Source: Paracoccaceae bacterium
GTDB lineage: Bacteria > Pseudomonadota > Alphaproteobacteria > Rhodobacterales > Rhodobacteraceae
Assembly (NCBI GenBank): GCA_902573175.1
Contig: CACGIS010000003.1
Location: 1 to 62,710 of the forward strand
Reading direction: 5' to 3'
DNA: 62,710 bases
Shown here piece by piece: positions 33,648 to 43,589 of this stretch. Under the pieces are notes generated by a model that did not search any database, was not told the origin of the DNA, and saw nothing but the letters and a program-made list of their open reading frames with translations. A program made the position numbers and the translations under genes. The first letter of the stretch is position 1. Every line of letters starts with the position of its first letter.

Positions 33648-35222
33648 ATGATGACAGATTTTGTTATAGCTGGGGCGGGACACAACAGTTTAATAACTGC
33701 CTGTTATCTTACAAAGGCTGGATTTTCTTGTACGATAATTGATGCCCGACATATCCCTGGAGGAGGTTGCGCAACTGAGGAAGTACTTGGTCAAGGCTAT
33801 AAAATAGATACTTGCTCGACGGGACATACTCTTATCTTGCAAAACCCTATAATCAGTCAAGATGAACTGGGTTTAGTGAAAGAATTTGGTCTATCGTATC
33901 TACACCCCGATCCGGTTGCTCACGTAGCCCTTCCTGATGGTGAGCAAATAACAATGACCCTCGATCCTCAAGAAACAGCTATGGAATTTTCGCGGTATTC
34001 GCAAAAGGACGCTGAAAGCTATTTAACGCTTTTAAAAGAATTTGATGAACTTAAGCCAATGTTGGGACAAGCCCGGTCGCAACCATTGGGAATGGGGCCA
34101 TCTTTAAAACAGTTATTAGAAGGGCACAAAAGGGGTGCAATTTGGCAAAGACGTCAAGCTATGAGCGCGCGTGACGTAATCATGCGTGAGTTTGAAAGTG
34201 AGCATGTCCGTGCATTTATGGGTTGGATGGCCTTTCAAACGGCAGTCCCTATAGATCAGGCGGGGACGGGTTTTCTTCCCTATCAAATCACTGCGCCTAG
34301 GCAGGCACGCAGTTGGTCTATACCAAAAGGAGGTTCCGGAAAACTTACTGACGGATTAGTAAGCTATTTAACTTCAAGGGGTGCTCGTTTTGAACTCAGT
34401 AAAAAAATTGAAAAATTGATTTTTGATGGGCGTAAATGCGTGGGCGTGGCCTGCTCCAATGGAAAAGAATATAAGGCAAAGCAAGGAGTTGTATCGACAA
34501 TACATGTTAAGCATTTAATTGATATGGCGCCCAATGATTTTTGGGATGAAAATTTTAGGTTTTGTGTTGATACTTATAATGTTGGTGTTCCATTTTTCGC
34601 TAGCTACCTAGCTACGACAACAGCGCCTATTTTTGAAACTCCACGTGGCCCTAAATCTGCAGTTTCTGCGGGCTATGCGGGTTGGTTGAGTGATTTAGTG
34701 CAGTCGGGCCGCGATATTTATGATGGTAAGTTATCTTCTGATATTTCGTGGCTGCTTGTAGCCACGCCGACATTAGTTGACCCCGATCGGGCGCCAAATG
34801 GCAATCACACTGTAAAGTTTCTTACTCACACAATTTATGATCTGCCTGGATCTGGAGCAAATGGTTGGAGTTCATTTAAGGAAGAATTTACAGATCGTCT
34901 TATTAAAAAAATACAAAAGTTTTGTCCTACTTTTACGGATGATGTAATTTTAAACAAACTTATTAAATCACCAGTAGATATCGAAGCTTGGAACCCCCAT
35001 ATGATAAATGGCGCTCCTCACGGAGGGGATCGTTCAATAACTTTCTCCGGAGAACAAAGACCTGTTCCTGGGTGGGCACAACACAGGATGCCAATTGAAG
35101 GACTTTGGCAAACGGGAGGGACTACTCATCCTGGTGGTTCAATCACTGGCTATCCAGGAAGAAATGCGGCCAAGGTTATTTTTTCTGACCTCGGAATAGA
35201 CCCATCTAAGCACATGTTTTAA
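33648..35222 (+). CDS. FAD-dependent oxidoreductase, phytoene desaturase-like
   Basis: 524 residues. Rossmann FAD site at the N-terminus: FVIAGAGHNSLITACYLTKAGF followed by IIDARHIPGGGC. The middle (GGSGKLTDGLVSYLTSRGARFELSKK) and C-terminal (HPGGSITGYPGRNAAKVI) blocks are those of the phytoene desaturase/amine-oxidase-like superfamily that also includes many uncharacterised marine oxidoreductases. Starts at ATG 33648 with a second ATG at 33651. A single gene under its own operator, opposite in direction to the next gene. Substrate unknown; a role in the first oxidation of the imported compound is possible. Confidence 0.9.
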   Translation: MMTDFVIAGAGHNSLITACYLTKAGFSCTIIDARHIPGGGCATEEVLGQGYKIDTCSTGHTLILQNPIISQDELGLVKEFGLSYLHPDPVAHVALPDGEQITMTLDPQETAMEFSRYSQKDAESYLTLLKEFDELKPMLGQARSQPLGMGPSLKQLLEGHKRGAIWQRRQAMSARDVIMREFESEHVRAFMGWMAFQTAVPIDQAGTGFLPYQITAPRQARSWSIPKGGSGKLTDGLVSYLTSRGARFELSKKIEKLIFDGRKCVGVACSNGKEYKAKQGVVSTIHVKHLIDMAPNDFWDENFRFCVDTYNVGVPFFASYLATTTAPIFETPRGPKSAVSAGYAGWLSDLVQSGRDIYDGKLSSDISWLLVATPTLVDPDRAPNGNHTVKFLTHTIYDLPGSGANGWSSFKEEFTDRLIKKIQKFCPTFTDDVILNKLIKSPVDIEAWNPHMINGAPHGGDRSITFSGEQRPVPGWAQHRMPIEGLWQTGGTTHPGGSITGYPGRNAAKVIFSDLGIDPSKHMF

Positions 35223-35224
35223 TA

Positions 35225-36361
35225 TTACATATTTTTAGCTAACCATTGGAATGCTATGGGTCCCCATTCTGCTTGATGATCAAAAGCGCAATGGCCTGAT
35301 CCTTTGTAAACTTTGGCACTCCTCATGCCGGGTTTACCGGACTGTAGCATAAAGTAAATATTGCTAGCAGGGGCCAGGCCATCTTCGTCCCCATTAATCA
35401 TAAGTACGGGCATACTTATTTTATCGACTAATCCGAGCGAGTCTAATGACCATTTCTTTGACATTTCATACTCCTGTTCTGGCGACCAAGCAGGAACCCA
35501 ACTTGGACCATCTTTGTCCCCGAATTGAAATTGTGCTCGCTCGTTTCTCGTTTTAACTATTTCCTCCATATCTTTTTTTGATGGTTCGTTATGAAAAGGG
35601 TGCCCAGCAACAGCAACCACTGATTTAATTTTGGCTGGCGCAGTTCCAGCAAGTTGAAGGACCGAGTATCCCCCTCTGCTAATACCAAAAGCTCCAACTC
35701 GATTTGAATCAACTTCTTTTCTTGCCATTAAGTAGTCTACTGCTGCTTCCCAGGCTACTACAGATTCGGGAGCCCAAGGAAATTCATTCTCGCCAGTCCC
35801 GGGAGCATCCATAACTAGTGCAGCAAGTCCATTCTCAAGAGCTAGTTCTGCGGCCCAACCCCGGTCTTCTTTAAAGACGTCAGCGCCACACATAATCAAT
35901 ACCGCAGGCACAGGTGAATCACACTTTGGAACTCTGAAGTGTGCTCTGACGGTTAAACCATTGCAAACGATTTCTGCTATTTCAATTTTTGGTTCCAAAT
36001 GTCTACACGCTTTTTCATAAGCTCTGGAGCAATCCTGGCTAATTTCCCTTTTTAAATCAGTTATTTCAGATGGAAATCGTCCAATGGCATAGTGGGTTTT
36101 GGCAAGTAAATATTGGTTTCTAGCATCTTCAAAATTTCCCGCTTTCTCAGCTTCATCGCCGAGTTTCTCAAATTTTCGACCTGCTTGTCGCCAAACTGGT
36201 ACCCAGTTGGTTTGTAATGTTGTGTCTAGTTGCTTAACGGTAAATTCAAATTCTTCAATATTATCAATCATTTGAATCCATCTTCTGTAAAATCCACCAC
36301 GCGCAACAATAAACGGATTTTCGCCAGGAATATGTGGTAGATCGGAAATTTTTTTGCTCAT
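35225..36361 (-). CDS. FrsA-type alpha/beta hydrolase
   Basis: 378 residues. An N-terminal helical cap (residues 1-130) precedes an alpha/beta hydrolase core. Nucleophile Ser is in GAFGISRGGYSVL; acidic residue in NGDEDGLAPAS and His in GSGHCAFDHQ. It resembles the FrsA/DHPON-hydrolase group, like the gene at 48048. Its start (36361) is divergent from the ABC operon whose operator lies at 36450, so both may be controlled together. Ends 2 bp from the FAD oxidoreductase gene. Cleaves a C-C or ester bond; substrate unknown. Confidence 0.88.
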   Translation of the reverse strand: MSKKISDLPHIPGENPFIVARGGFYRRWIQMIDNIEEFEFTVKQLDTTLQTNWVPVWRQAGRKFEKLGDEAEKAGNFEDARNQYLLAKTHYAIGRFPSEITDLKREISQDCSRAYEKACRHLEPKIEIAEIVCNGLTVRAHFRVPKCDSPVPAVLIMCGADVFKEDRGWAAELALENGLAALVMDAPGTGENEFPWAPESVVAWEAAVDYLMARKEVDSNRVGAFGISRGGYSVLQLAGTAPAKIKSVVAVAGHPFHNEPSKKDMEEIVKTRNERAQFQFGDKDGPSWVPAWSPEQEYEMSKKWSLDSLGLVDKISMPVLMINGDEDGLAPASNIYFMLQSGKPGMRSAKVYKGSGHCAFDHQAEWGPIAFQWLAKNM

Positions 36362-36449
36362 ATTTTAAACCTTAGACTGATAAAATAAAATTTCACAACT
36401 TCCTAGAGTCATTCTAGACTCTATCTACTTCATTTGCTAGCGTTACTTA

Positions 36450-36461
36450 GAAAACGATTGC
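36450..36461. promoter_or_regulatory. LacI-type operator, site 2 (GAAAACGATTGC)
   Basis: Reverse complement of GCAATCGTTTTC: 11 of 12 bases of the 45689/60383 operator. It lies 70 bp before the ABC binding-protein gene and 89 bp before the divergent hydrolase gene. A second half-site-like TCGTTTTG follows at about 36465. Confidence 0.65.
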
Positions 36462-36530
36462 ATAGTCGTTTTGTTAAACTAACTTTAAGATTAGAAATTC
36501 AAGAATTTTCAACATTAAAGGGAGACAAAA

Positions 36531-38189
36531 ATGAATAATAGCATAAGCAAAAAGGGTATATTAACTTTGCTGGCTAGTGCATTTTTTGCATTTACGGCAC
36601 CTGTCGTTTCGCTAGCGAATGTTAAAAATCCTGGACTTTTGGTTCATGCGGCTGACGATGAGGCGACTACGCTGGACCCCGCGCAAGTTGAGCCTGGAGA
36701 AGGTGGTGAAACGATTATTCTTCAAGTTTATGATCGACTTCTAGACATTGATCCATACAGCCCAAATCTAGTTCCTTCTCTTGCAACGGAAGTACCCACA
36801 GTTGGTAATGGTGGTATTTCTTCAGACGGATTGACCTACACTTTTAAATTACGTGAGGGTGTCACTTTCCATGATGGAACAGGCTTTACTGCTGATGATG
36901 TAAAGTTTTCTTGGGACCGCGCGATGGAAATGGATTTACCTGAAGGAAATGCCGGAGCTTTGTCTGATGTGGTGGCATCGACGGAAGTTGTGGATGATTA
37001 TACTTTCCGCGCTACACTTTCCGAACCGGTTGCGGATTTTTTAAATTCTGTGGTAGTTTCAATGGTTTCCTCGATTGTAAGTCAAGATGCTGTAGAAGCA
37101 AATGGCGGGGTTGAGGCTGGAGTTCCGAATGAATTCATGGCTGGTAATATGGTGGGCACTGGGCCCTACAAATTTGTTGTTTGGAATAGAAATGAAAATG
37201 TCCAACTAGAAGTTAATGATAGCTACTGGGGTGAAAATGCAAAGTTAGACGTGCGAATTGAAATTGGTGGTGATCCTGATGTTCGAGTTTTGGGCTTAAG
37301 AGCTGGTGAGTTCGATACTGTAGAAACTGATCCATCATTTGTTGCAGATCTGGAAGGCGCTGATGGTGTAACTATTTATACCGGTGGATTGCTTTTAGAG
37401 CCTCTTCACATTGGTTTTAATTTGAACATTCCTGAAGGTTCATTGCCTGATGGTGATACAATTCCAGAAGACTTTTTCCATGACCCTCGTATTCGACAAG
37501 CGTTCAACCACGCTTTCCATTATGAGGCTTTCTTGAATGGACCACTTGCCGGGTACGGTGCCTTTAATCCTCATTATACGCCTATCGGTATTTTTGGACA
37601 TGATCCTTCAGCGTCGGTATATTCAAAGCAAAATTACGCTGAGGCAGAGCGCCTGTTTAAAGAAGCTGGTGTCTGGGATGAGGGTTTTTCAGTATCAGTA
37701 ATAACTGAAGAGGGTAATCTTTTTGCACTTATGTGTCTTGTACTCAAAGATTCAATTGAGAAGCTTAACCCAAAGTTCCGAATTAATGTACTCGCAGTGG
37801 CTGAAGCTGTTTTTGACGATGCGCATGCTCAGAATCCGCTCGAATACGCTATGTGGGCCAAAAATGCTGATCCAGCTGCAGATCCAAATTTTTACATGCA
37901 GGCGTATCAGCATCCAGATGGTGAGTGGGGGGAAGTTCACGGCTTCGCTAACGGGTATAAGGATGCCGATAAGGTTGCAGAGCTTATAGATGCAGCTGCA
38001 GTTGAACTAAACCCTGATAAGCGTGCTGCTTTATATAAAGAATTGAACGAAATTCTTTACAATGACCCTATGTGGCTCATTGGAGCTCAGGAGGGTGTAG
38101 TAATGGCGCATCGTGACTGGCTGAAGGGGTTTGTTCAAAATCCACTGTGGCCACGTCCAAGCCTAAAATTTTCTTTATTTGATAAGTAA
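36531..38189 (+). CDS. ABC transporter substrate-binding protein, family 5
   Basis: 552 residues with a signal peptide (hydrophobic core ILTLLASAFFAFTAPVVSLA). Peptide/opine/nickel-type (family 5) binding protein: DPAQVEPGEGGETIILQVYDRLL, LREGVTFHDGTGFTADDVKFSWDRAME and NMVGTGPYKFVVWNRNENV are characteristic. Delivers a peptide-like or other amine-containing compound to the permeases encoded next. AAGGGAG precedes the ATG. Intercistronic hairpin at 38207 follows. First gene of a six-gene operon (36531-43589) under operator site 2. Confidence 0.94.
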   Translation: MNNSISKKGILTLLASAFFAFTAPVVSLANVKNPGLLVHAADDEATTLDPAQVEPGEGGETIILQVYDRLLDIDPYSPNLVPSLATEVPTVGNGGISSDGLTYTFKLREGVTFHDGTGFTADDVKFSWDRAMEMDLPEGNAGALSDVVASTEVVDDYTFRATLSEPVADFLNSVVVSMVSSIVSQDAVEANGGVEAGVPNEFMAGNMVGTGPYKFVVWNRNENVQLEVNDSYWGENAKLDVRIEIGGDPDVRVLGLRAGEFDTVETDPSFVADLEGADGVTIYTGGLLLEPLHIGFNLNIPEGSLPDGDTIPEDFFHDPRIRQAFNHAFHYEAFLNGPLAGYGAFNPHYTPIGIFGHDPSASVYSKQNYAEAERLFKEAGVWDEGFSVSVITEEGNLFALMCLVLKDSIEKLNPKFRINVLAVAEAVFDDAHAQNPLEYAMWAKNADPAADPNFYMQAYQHPDGEWGEVHGFANGYKDADKVAELIDAAAVELNPDKRAALYKELNEILYNDPMWLIGAQEGVVMAHRDWLKGFVQNPLWPRPSLKFSLFDK

Positions 38190-38206
38190 AAAACTACTTA
38201 AAAATA

Positions 38207-38230
38207 CACAGGCCCATTTTTGGGCCTGTG
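38207..38230 (+). other. Intercistronic hairpin after the binding-protein gene
   Basis: Perfect 10-bp stem CACAGGCCCA / TGGGCCTGTG (38207-38216 and 38221-38230), loop TTTT, with no T-tract behind it. More likely an mRNA-stabilising element raising binding-protein yield than a full terminator. Confidence 0.7.
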
Positions 38231-38246
38231 ACTTGGAGAAAGATTA

Positions 38247-39260
38247 ATGCAATTACGCGATTATATTTTGCGCCGTCTAATGGTGCTCCCATTTTTGATA
38301 ATTGGTGTCAGTATAGTTGTTTTCACTTTGACGCGTGTTGGTGGGTCTCCAATTGGTATTTATCTAAGCCATGAAATGACGCCAGATGAAGTGCTTGAGA
38401 TAGAACAGCGATTTGGCTTAGATAAACCCGTCTGGGTTCAGTATTTGCAGTGGGCAAAAGGTGTGCTGAGCGGGGACTTTGGATGGTCGGGCATATCCGC
38501 GGCTCCAGTAGCAGACGTTTTCCCTTTGAAATTAGCTGCCACTATGGAATTGGCTGCTGCTTCGGGTCTTGTAGCCCTTTTTCTTGGAATATTTTTGGGA
38601 ACCTTTGCTGGTGCCCGGCGAAATCGAGCTCCAGATCACATCACCCGCATTGTTGCGGTAAGCGGTGCTAGTTTACCTCAGTTTTGGTTTGGAATTCTAT
38701 TACTAATCGTTTTTTGGGCAAATCTTGGTATAGCTCCGATAGGGAGATCAGATGCGACTGTTTTTGCATCAATAAATCATCCCACTGGTCTATATACTTT
38801 AGACGCTATTTTAGCGGGATCGCCTCGAGCCTTTTGGGATGCGATATGGCATTTAATGTTGCCAGCAATTACTCTCGGCTATGGGGCGACAGCAATCATT
38901 GCCAGAATGATGCGATCAGCTCTCGTCGAAGAACTTCAGCAAGACTACGTTGATGCTGCTCGAGCCAAAGGTTTGGCTGAAAAATTAGTATTAAAGAAGC
39001 ACGCAAGGAGAAACGCTCTTGTTCCGACGATAACTGTAATCGGTCTAACTTTTGGCTTTCTTTTGCAGGGAACGATTACAGTTGAAATTATTTACAGATG
39101 GCCAGGATTGGGTCGTTGGATGGCTGCAAGTGTCGTAAGAGGAGACCAAGGCACATTAATGACTTACGTTCTTTTTACTTCTGTATTGTTTTTAATAGTA
39201 AATCTCATTGTGGATGTGGTTTATGCAAACTTGGATCGAAGAGTTACTCTTGGAAAATAA
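38247..39260 (+). CDS. ABC transporter permease, DppB/OppB type
   Basis: 337 residues, six membrane segments. RLMVLPFLIIGVSIVVFTLTRVGG is the usual first helix; DYVDAARAKGLAEKLVLKKHARRNALVPTITVIG is the EAA loop that contacts the ATPases; GTITVEIIYRWPGLGRWM is typical of the family. Pairs with the next permease, which begins 1 bp after its stop. Confidence 0.95.
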   Translation: MQLRDYILRRLMVLPFLIIGVSIVVFTLTRVGGSPIGIYLSHEMTPDEVLEIEQRFGLDKPVWVQYLQWAKGVLSGDFGWSGISAAPVADVFPLKLAATMELAAASGLVALFLGIFLGTFAGARRNRAPDHITRIVAVSGASLPQFWFGILLLIVFWANLGIAPIGRSDATVFASINHPTGLYTLDAILAGSPRAFWDAIWHLMLPAITLGYGATAIIARMMRSALVEELQQDYVDAARAKGLAEKLVLKKHARRNALVPTITVIGLTFGFLLQGTITVEIIYRWPGLGRWMAASVVRGDQGTLMTYVLFTSVLFLIVNLIVDVVYANLDRRVTLGK

Positions 39261-39261
39261 A

Positions 39262-40182
39262 ATGAACGAAAGAGCTTTCGATAATTTGCATTACGATGGT
39301 GACACGGCTTTTCGGGTTAGGATAAGAAGGTTTGGTGCTCTTCTCGGTAGGCTGTGTTCTAATCCCACCACTGTTATAGGATTAATCATTATAGGATTGA
39401 TGATGGCAATGGCGATCTTTGCTCCATGGATTACTGAAGCTAATGTTCCTGATCCATATCAAATGCCGAGGGATTGGGGTGCGGTAAGGAAACCTCCAGG
39501 GACCCCTGGTTTTCTGTTGGGAACAACTAATGAGGGTGGGGATGTTTTTTATGGAGTGGTATGGGGAAGCCGAACTTCTCTTCAGTTATCGCTTTACGTA
39601 GTAGGCTCAACAATGATTATTGGAACGATTATTGGTTCACTGGCTGGGTTGTTAGGTGGTTGGGTTGACGAATTTTTGATGCGTTTAGTTGATGTATTTC
39701 TTTCAATACCAGAACTCATCTTCGCTTTGGCGATTGCTGCTGTTTTGGGGCCCTCTTTTACAAATATTATTATAGCACTCTCGATGGTAATTTGGGTGAA
39801 ATATGCGAGAATTATGAGGGCTCAAGTACTTCAAGTAAAGCAAAACGAATATGTGGAAGCAGCCAAGGTGATTGGCGATACTAAGCTGAATATTTATCTG
39901 AAAGACATTTTGCCTAATGCCGTTACGCCAGTAACGGTACAAGCGACGCTTGATATGGGAAATGTTGTCTTAATCGGTGCAACGCTAAGTTTCATTGGCT
40001 TGTCGGAAGCTGGAATAGCTGAATGGGGTGTCTTAGTAAGCGAGGGTCAAGCCGGTATAGCATCTGGCAGATGGTGGGCGTCAACCTTCCCAGGTATGAT
40101 GATATTTTTGTGGGCGCTCGCTTTCAATTTAGTGGGGGATGGTTTGAGGGATGCACTTGACCCTAGGACGGAAGGTCGATGA
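39262..40182 (+). CDS. ABC transporter permease, DppC/OppC type
   Basis: About 306 residues. Starts at ATG 39262, one base after the previous stop; the longer frame begins inside the previous gene and is not needed. Blocks: TVIGLIIIGLMMAMAIFAPWI, LGTTNEGGDVFYGVVWGSRTSL and the EAA loop NEYVEAAKVIGDTKLNIYLKDILPNAVTPVTV. Its stop overlaps the next ATG (ATGA). Confidence 0.94.
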   Translation: MNERAFDNLHYDGDTAFRVRIRRFGALLGRLCSNPTTVIGLIIIGLMMAMAIFAPWITEANVPDPYQMPRDWGAVRKPPGTPGFLLGTTNEGGDVFYGVVWGSRTSLQLSLYVVGSTMIIGTIIGSLAGLLGGWVDEFLMRLVDVFLSIPELIFALAIAAVLGPSFTNIIIALSMVIWVKYARIMRAQVLQVKQNEYVEAAKVIGDTKLNIYLKDILPNAVTPVTVQATLDMGNVVLIGATLSFIGLSEAGIAEWGVLVSEGQAGIASGRWWASTFPGMMIFLWALAFNLVGDGLRDALDPRTEGR

Positions 40183-41393
40183 TGTTAGATACATCCGACC
40201 AGAAAAACTTCGTTGCTAAGGTCGATGACCTAAAAGTGTATTTTAATTCAAAGCGTGGGACGGTTCATGCGGTTGATGGGATTAGCTTTGATGTCTACAA
40301 GGGGGAGACGTTAGGACTGGTAGGAGAAACTGGATGTGGAAAATCAGTCACTGGGCGTTCTTTCTTACAACTTTTACCAATCCCACCAGGTGTGCTTGCT
40401 GGTGGCAGTATTACTTATAATCAACAGACAAATTCCTCCCAACGGATTGAAACTGGCTCCAAACCTGGGTTTCCAAATAGTAGAAATTTTGAATTCAAAA
40501 AAGTAGATCTTCTGACTTTAACAGGTGAAGAAATCAGAAAAATTCGTGGCGACAGTATTGCAATGATTTTTCAGGATCCAGGCAAGTCACTTAACCCAAC
40601 CTTAACTATCGGTGCACAGCTTTCAGAAGTTTTTCTACAGCATAGAACTGAAGAGATTTTGGAAATGGCCGGTCTTGGCAGTGAGGCTCCCGGCGCGATA
40701 AGAAGATTTGCATCACAGCGCAATAGAATATTCGATAAGTGGTTGGTGAATTTGTCAGGCAACCGTTTAACGAAATCTCGAGTAGAAAAAGCAGTTGCTG
40801 ATCTGGTTGCAAAAGCACTTTCAGATACACAAGTCCCAAACCCGGTAAAGCTTATGGATCGATATCCACATGAGCTATCGGGTGGGATGAAGCAGAGAGT
40901 TATGATTGCTCAAGCTTTGGCTTGTAATCCAGATATATTAATAGCTGATGAGCCAACAACTGCTTTGGATGTAACTGTGGAAGCTAGGATACTAGATTTG
41001 ATCCAAGATTTACAGCAGAGGCGCCAGACTAGTGTTGTTTACATAAGCCATGATTTATCGCTAGTTCGACGAATTTGCGACAGAGTGGCCGTAATGTATG
41101 CTGGTCGAATTGTTGAGATTGGCACTAATAATGAAATCTTTAAAAATCCTCGCCACCCATACACGATAGGATTGATGAAGGCATTGCCTTCTGCCGATAC
41201 AGCTCGGGGGGAACTACTTGCTATACCTGGTAATGTTCCAGAACTCATTAATCCTCCTCAAATGTGTAGGTTTTCTTCAAGATGCGCATTTGCAACAGAT
41301 AAGTGTAAAAACCAGGACCCTCAGCTTGAAAAAGTGACAAACTCTCACTCGGTAGCATGTTTTGCAGATGTTGCTGAAATTTCTGGCAAATGA
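40179..41393 (+). CDS. ABC transporter ATPase, OppD type, with inserts
   Basis: 404 residues, about 70 longer than usual OppD. Walker A GETGCGKS, Q-loop MIFQDPGKSLNP, signature LSGGMKQR, Walker B ILIADEPTTALDV and H-loop YISHDLSL are intact, and the C-terminal zinc-finger-like RFSSRCAFATDKC is present. Extra segments occur between Walker A and the Q-loop (residues about 82-115) and between Q-loop and signature (about 160-215, including RRFASQRNRIFDKWLVNLSG). Start overlaps the preceding stop. Confidence 0.94.
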   Translation: MMLDTSDQKNFVAKVDDLKVYFNSKRGTVHAVDGISFDVYKGETLGLVGETGCGKSVTGRSFLQLLPIPPGVLAGGSITYNQQTNSSQRIETGSKPGFPNSRNFEFKKVDLLTLTGEEIRKIRGDSIAMIFQDPGKSLNPTLTIGAQLSEVFLQHRTEEILEMAGLGSEAPGAIRRFASQRNRIFDKWLVNLSGNRLTKSRVEKAVADLVAKALSDTQVPNPVKLMDRYPHELSGGMKQRVMIAQALACNPDILIADEPTTALDVTVEARILDLIQDLQQRRQTSVVYISHDLSLVRRICDRVAVMYAGRIVEIGTNNEIFKNPRHPYTIGLMKALPSADTARGELLAIPGNVPELINPPQMCRFSSRCAFATDKCKNQDPQLEKVTNSHSVACFADVAEISGK

Positions 41394-41418
41394 CTATTTA
41401 TGATTTGGAAGATAATAA

Positions 41419-42669
41419 ATGATTAGTAAAAAAGATAATGTTGGGCAGCCTATTTTATCTATAAGTGATGTCGCTAAGCATTACCCAATCAGAGAAGGGG
41501 CTCTTCAAAGGGTTGTTGGCCATGTTAGGGCCGTTGATGGTGTTAGTTTTGATATTTTTCCTGGTAAAACTGTTGGGCTTGTAGGTGAAAGTGGATGTGG
41601 AAAGAGTACTTTGGGAAAGGTAGTTGCAGGTTTGACTGATCCAACTAGCGGGTCTGTTCGCTACAATTTTAATACCCAATTAGTTTCTATAAGTAGTTTA
41701 GAAAAAAATAAATTTAAGAATTTTCGACGAAACTGCCAAATGGTCTTTCAAGATAGTTTTGCTTCTTTAAATCCGCGCCATTTAGTTTTTGATATTGTCG
41801 GTAGACCTTTGAAAGTTTATAAAGAGGTCTCAGGTTATGATCTTGTGGAAAAAGTAGTTTCACTTCTAAATCAAGTAGGGTTGGGCCGCGAGCATCTTTA
41901 TAGATACCCTCACCAATTTTCTGGAGGACAGAGGCAAAGAATATCCATTGCAAGAGCGCTAGCTTTAAATCCCGAAATAATAATTCTCGATGAACCAACC
42001 TCAGCTCTAGATGTTTCTGTGCAAGCCCAGATATTAAATCTTTTGAATGAACTTCAAAAAGCTCGTAATTTAGCTTATCTATTTGTAACGCATGATTTAT
42101 CTGTTGTAAGGCACATGGCTGACTCTTTAGTTGTGATGTATCTTGGTAAAATCGCAGAGGCTGGTGAAACTCAAGCCATTTTTGCTAAACCCTACCACCC
42201 TTATACTAAGGCACTGATGGATGCCAAACCTAGCTTTGATGAGGGTCAAAACTCTAAAGCGAAAGGGTTAGAAGGTGTGGTCCCAGACCCTGCTCGCCCC
42301 CCGCAAGGTTGTCGTTTCCATACAAGATGTAGCTTGGCTACTGACAAGTGTGGATGGGAAGTGGACGATGTGGTTCGTTGGCTTGAAGATACTCCCGGCA
42401 TGTTTGAAAGTCTTACAGCGGTTGAACGTAAATCAGAATTTTCGGCTGTTCTCAGTTTTTCTGATGAAAGTTCAGCTGCAAATTTGAAACAGGAAATGCG
42501 TTCTGAAAAGCTGCCTGCCTCTATGCGCAAAGCTTTAAACAAGGTCAACATTAATGAAAAAAATGTACAAATTGAATTTGAGCCGGTCGAGGAAATCTTA
42601 TTACGGGAAAAAGATGGAAGACATGCCGCGTGCATTATTGAACCAAAAAAAGTCAATCAAGAGGCCTAG
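41419..42669 (+). CDS. ABC transporter ATPase, OppF type, with C-terminal extension
   Basis: 416 residues. Walker A GESGCGKS, Q-loop MVFQDSFASLNP, signature FSGGQRQRISIARALALNPEIIILDEP and the C-terminal HTRCSLATDKC block are present. After that block about 90 extra residues follow (VDDVVRWLEDTPGMFESLTAVERK onward) that are not part of the standard OppF domain. Two bases separate the stop from the next ATG. Confidence 0.94.
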   Translation: MISKKDNVGQPILSISDVAKHYPIREGALQRVVGHVRAVDGVSFDIFPGKTVGLVGESGCGKSTLGKVVAGLTDPTSGSVRYNFNTQLVSISSLEKNKFKNFRRNCQMVFQDSFASLNPRHLVFDIVGRPLKVYKEVSGYDLVEKVVSLLNQVGLGREHLYRYPHQFSGGQRQRISIARALALNPEIIILDEPTSALDVSVQAQILNLLNELQKARNLAYLFVTHDLSVVRHMADSLVVMYLGKIAEAGETQAIFAKPYHPYTKALMDAKPSFDEGQNSKAKGLEGVVPDPARPPQGCRFHTRCSLATDKCGWEVDDVVRWLEDTPGMFESLTAVERKSEFSAVLSFSDESSAANLKQEMRSEKLPASMRKALNKVNINEKNVQIEFEPVEEILLREKDGRHAACIIEPKKVNQEA

Positions 42670-42671
42670 AT

Positions 42672-43589
42672 ATGGAAATTAATACAAGTGAACTCAGTTT
42701 TTTTGAAGAAGTTGAAGGTAAGAAGGTTGAGTATTCAATGGTCGAAACGTGGGATGGTTTGTACACCCCTGTTGCAGTAAGGAAGCCGAGTGGAGATGAT
42801 GGGCCGTTTCCGATTGTGCTAATGGCCGCTGGCAACGGAGGTGAAGGCTTACCTTGGTTAATGGATGCTATTAGGAATAGAGCATACACAATGGATCGTT
42901 TGGTAGAAGCAGGTTTCGCCTGTGCCTGGTTAAGATACAGAACGGAAGTGGAGTTAGGTTATAATAACGGGGGCAAAATGGTCCGCGATATGCGCCAAGG
43001 TCGCGAAATGTTTAATAGGTCACCTTTGGAATATGAAGATGAGATAGCAATTATCGATTATTTTAAGACAAAATCCTGGGTAGATTCAAATAGAATTGGT
43101 GTAATTGGAATGAGCCATGGTGGCGAAATGGCTCTAAAAATTGTTTCTGAATATCATGGGCTTGCGGCAGCGGTGGCTAGTGAACCTGCTAGTCATGAAT
43201 ATTTAGCCCTTATGCCTGATGACACTGCTTTTGTTAACAAAAAAACAGGGCTCAGGAATATTGAAGAAATGCAAATGGCGGAAGTTGAAAAAGTTCGAAA
43301 AAGAATTGATATGATCATTGCTAAAGAACGCATAGAAGGAATAACTACACCTGTATTAGTGATGGGTAGGGATGAAGATCATTTGCAAGGCATCTTTAAA
43401 ACATCTTTTGACCTACTAAATGAGGCCGGCAAAAATGTTGAGTGGGTAAGTTATGATCACGACTACCATGGTTATGTTTTCCCAATTAAAGGCGATGATG
43501 GCAAATATATTTTAAATGATGTTCAAATCTGCGCCATAGATCACGTAGTTAGTTGGTTGGGTGAAAAATTTAGCGAGTCAAAATTATAA
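42672..43589 (+). CDS. Alpha/beta hydrolase, dienelactone/prolyl-oligopeptidase-like
   Basis: 305 residues. GMSHGGEMAL carries the nucleophile Ser, GRDEDH the acidic residue and the YDHDYHGYVFP stretch the His. Last gene of the ABC operon (2 bp after OppF), so it probably acts on the imported compound or its first product in the cytoplasm. Convergent with the amidohydrolase gene, overlapping it by 6 bp. Substrate unknown. Confidence 0.88.
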   Translation: MEINTSELSFFEEVEGKKVEYSMVETWDGLYTPVAVRKPSGDDGPFPIVLMAAGNGGEGLPWLMDAIRNRAYTMDRLVEAGFACAWLRYRTEVELGYNNGGKMVRDMRQGREMFNRSPLEYEDEIAIIDYFKTKSWVDSNRIGVIGMSHGGEMALKIVSEYHGLAAAVASEPASHEYLALMPDDTAFVNKKTGLRNIEEMQMAEVEKVRKRIDMIIAKERIEGITTPVLVMGRDEDHLQGIFKTSFDLLNEAGKNVEWVSYDHDYHGYVFPIKGDDGKYILNDVQICAIDHVVSWLGEKFSESKL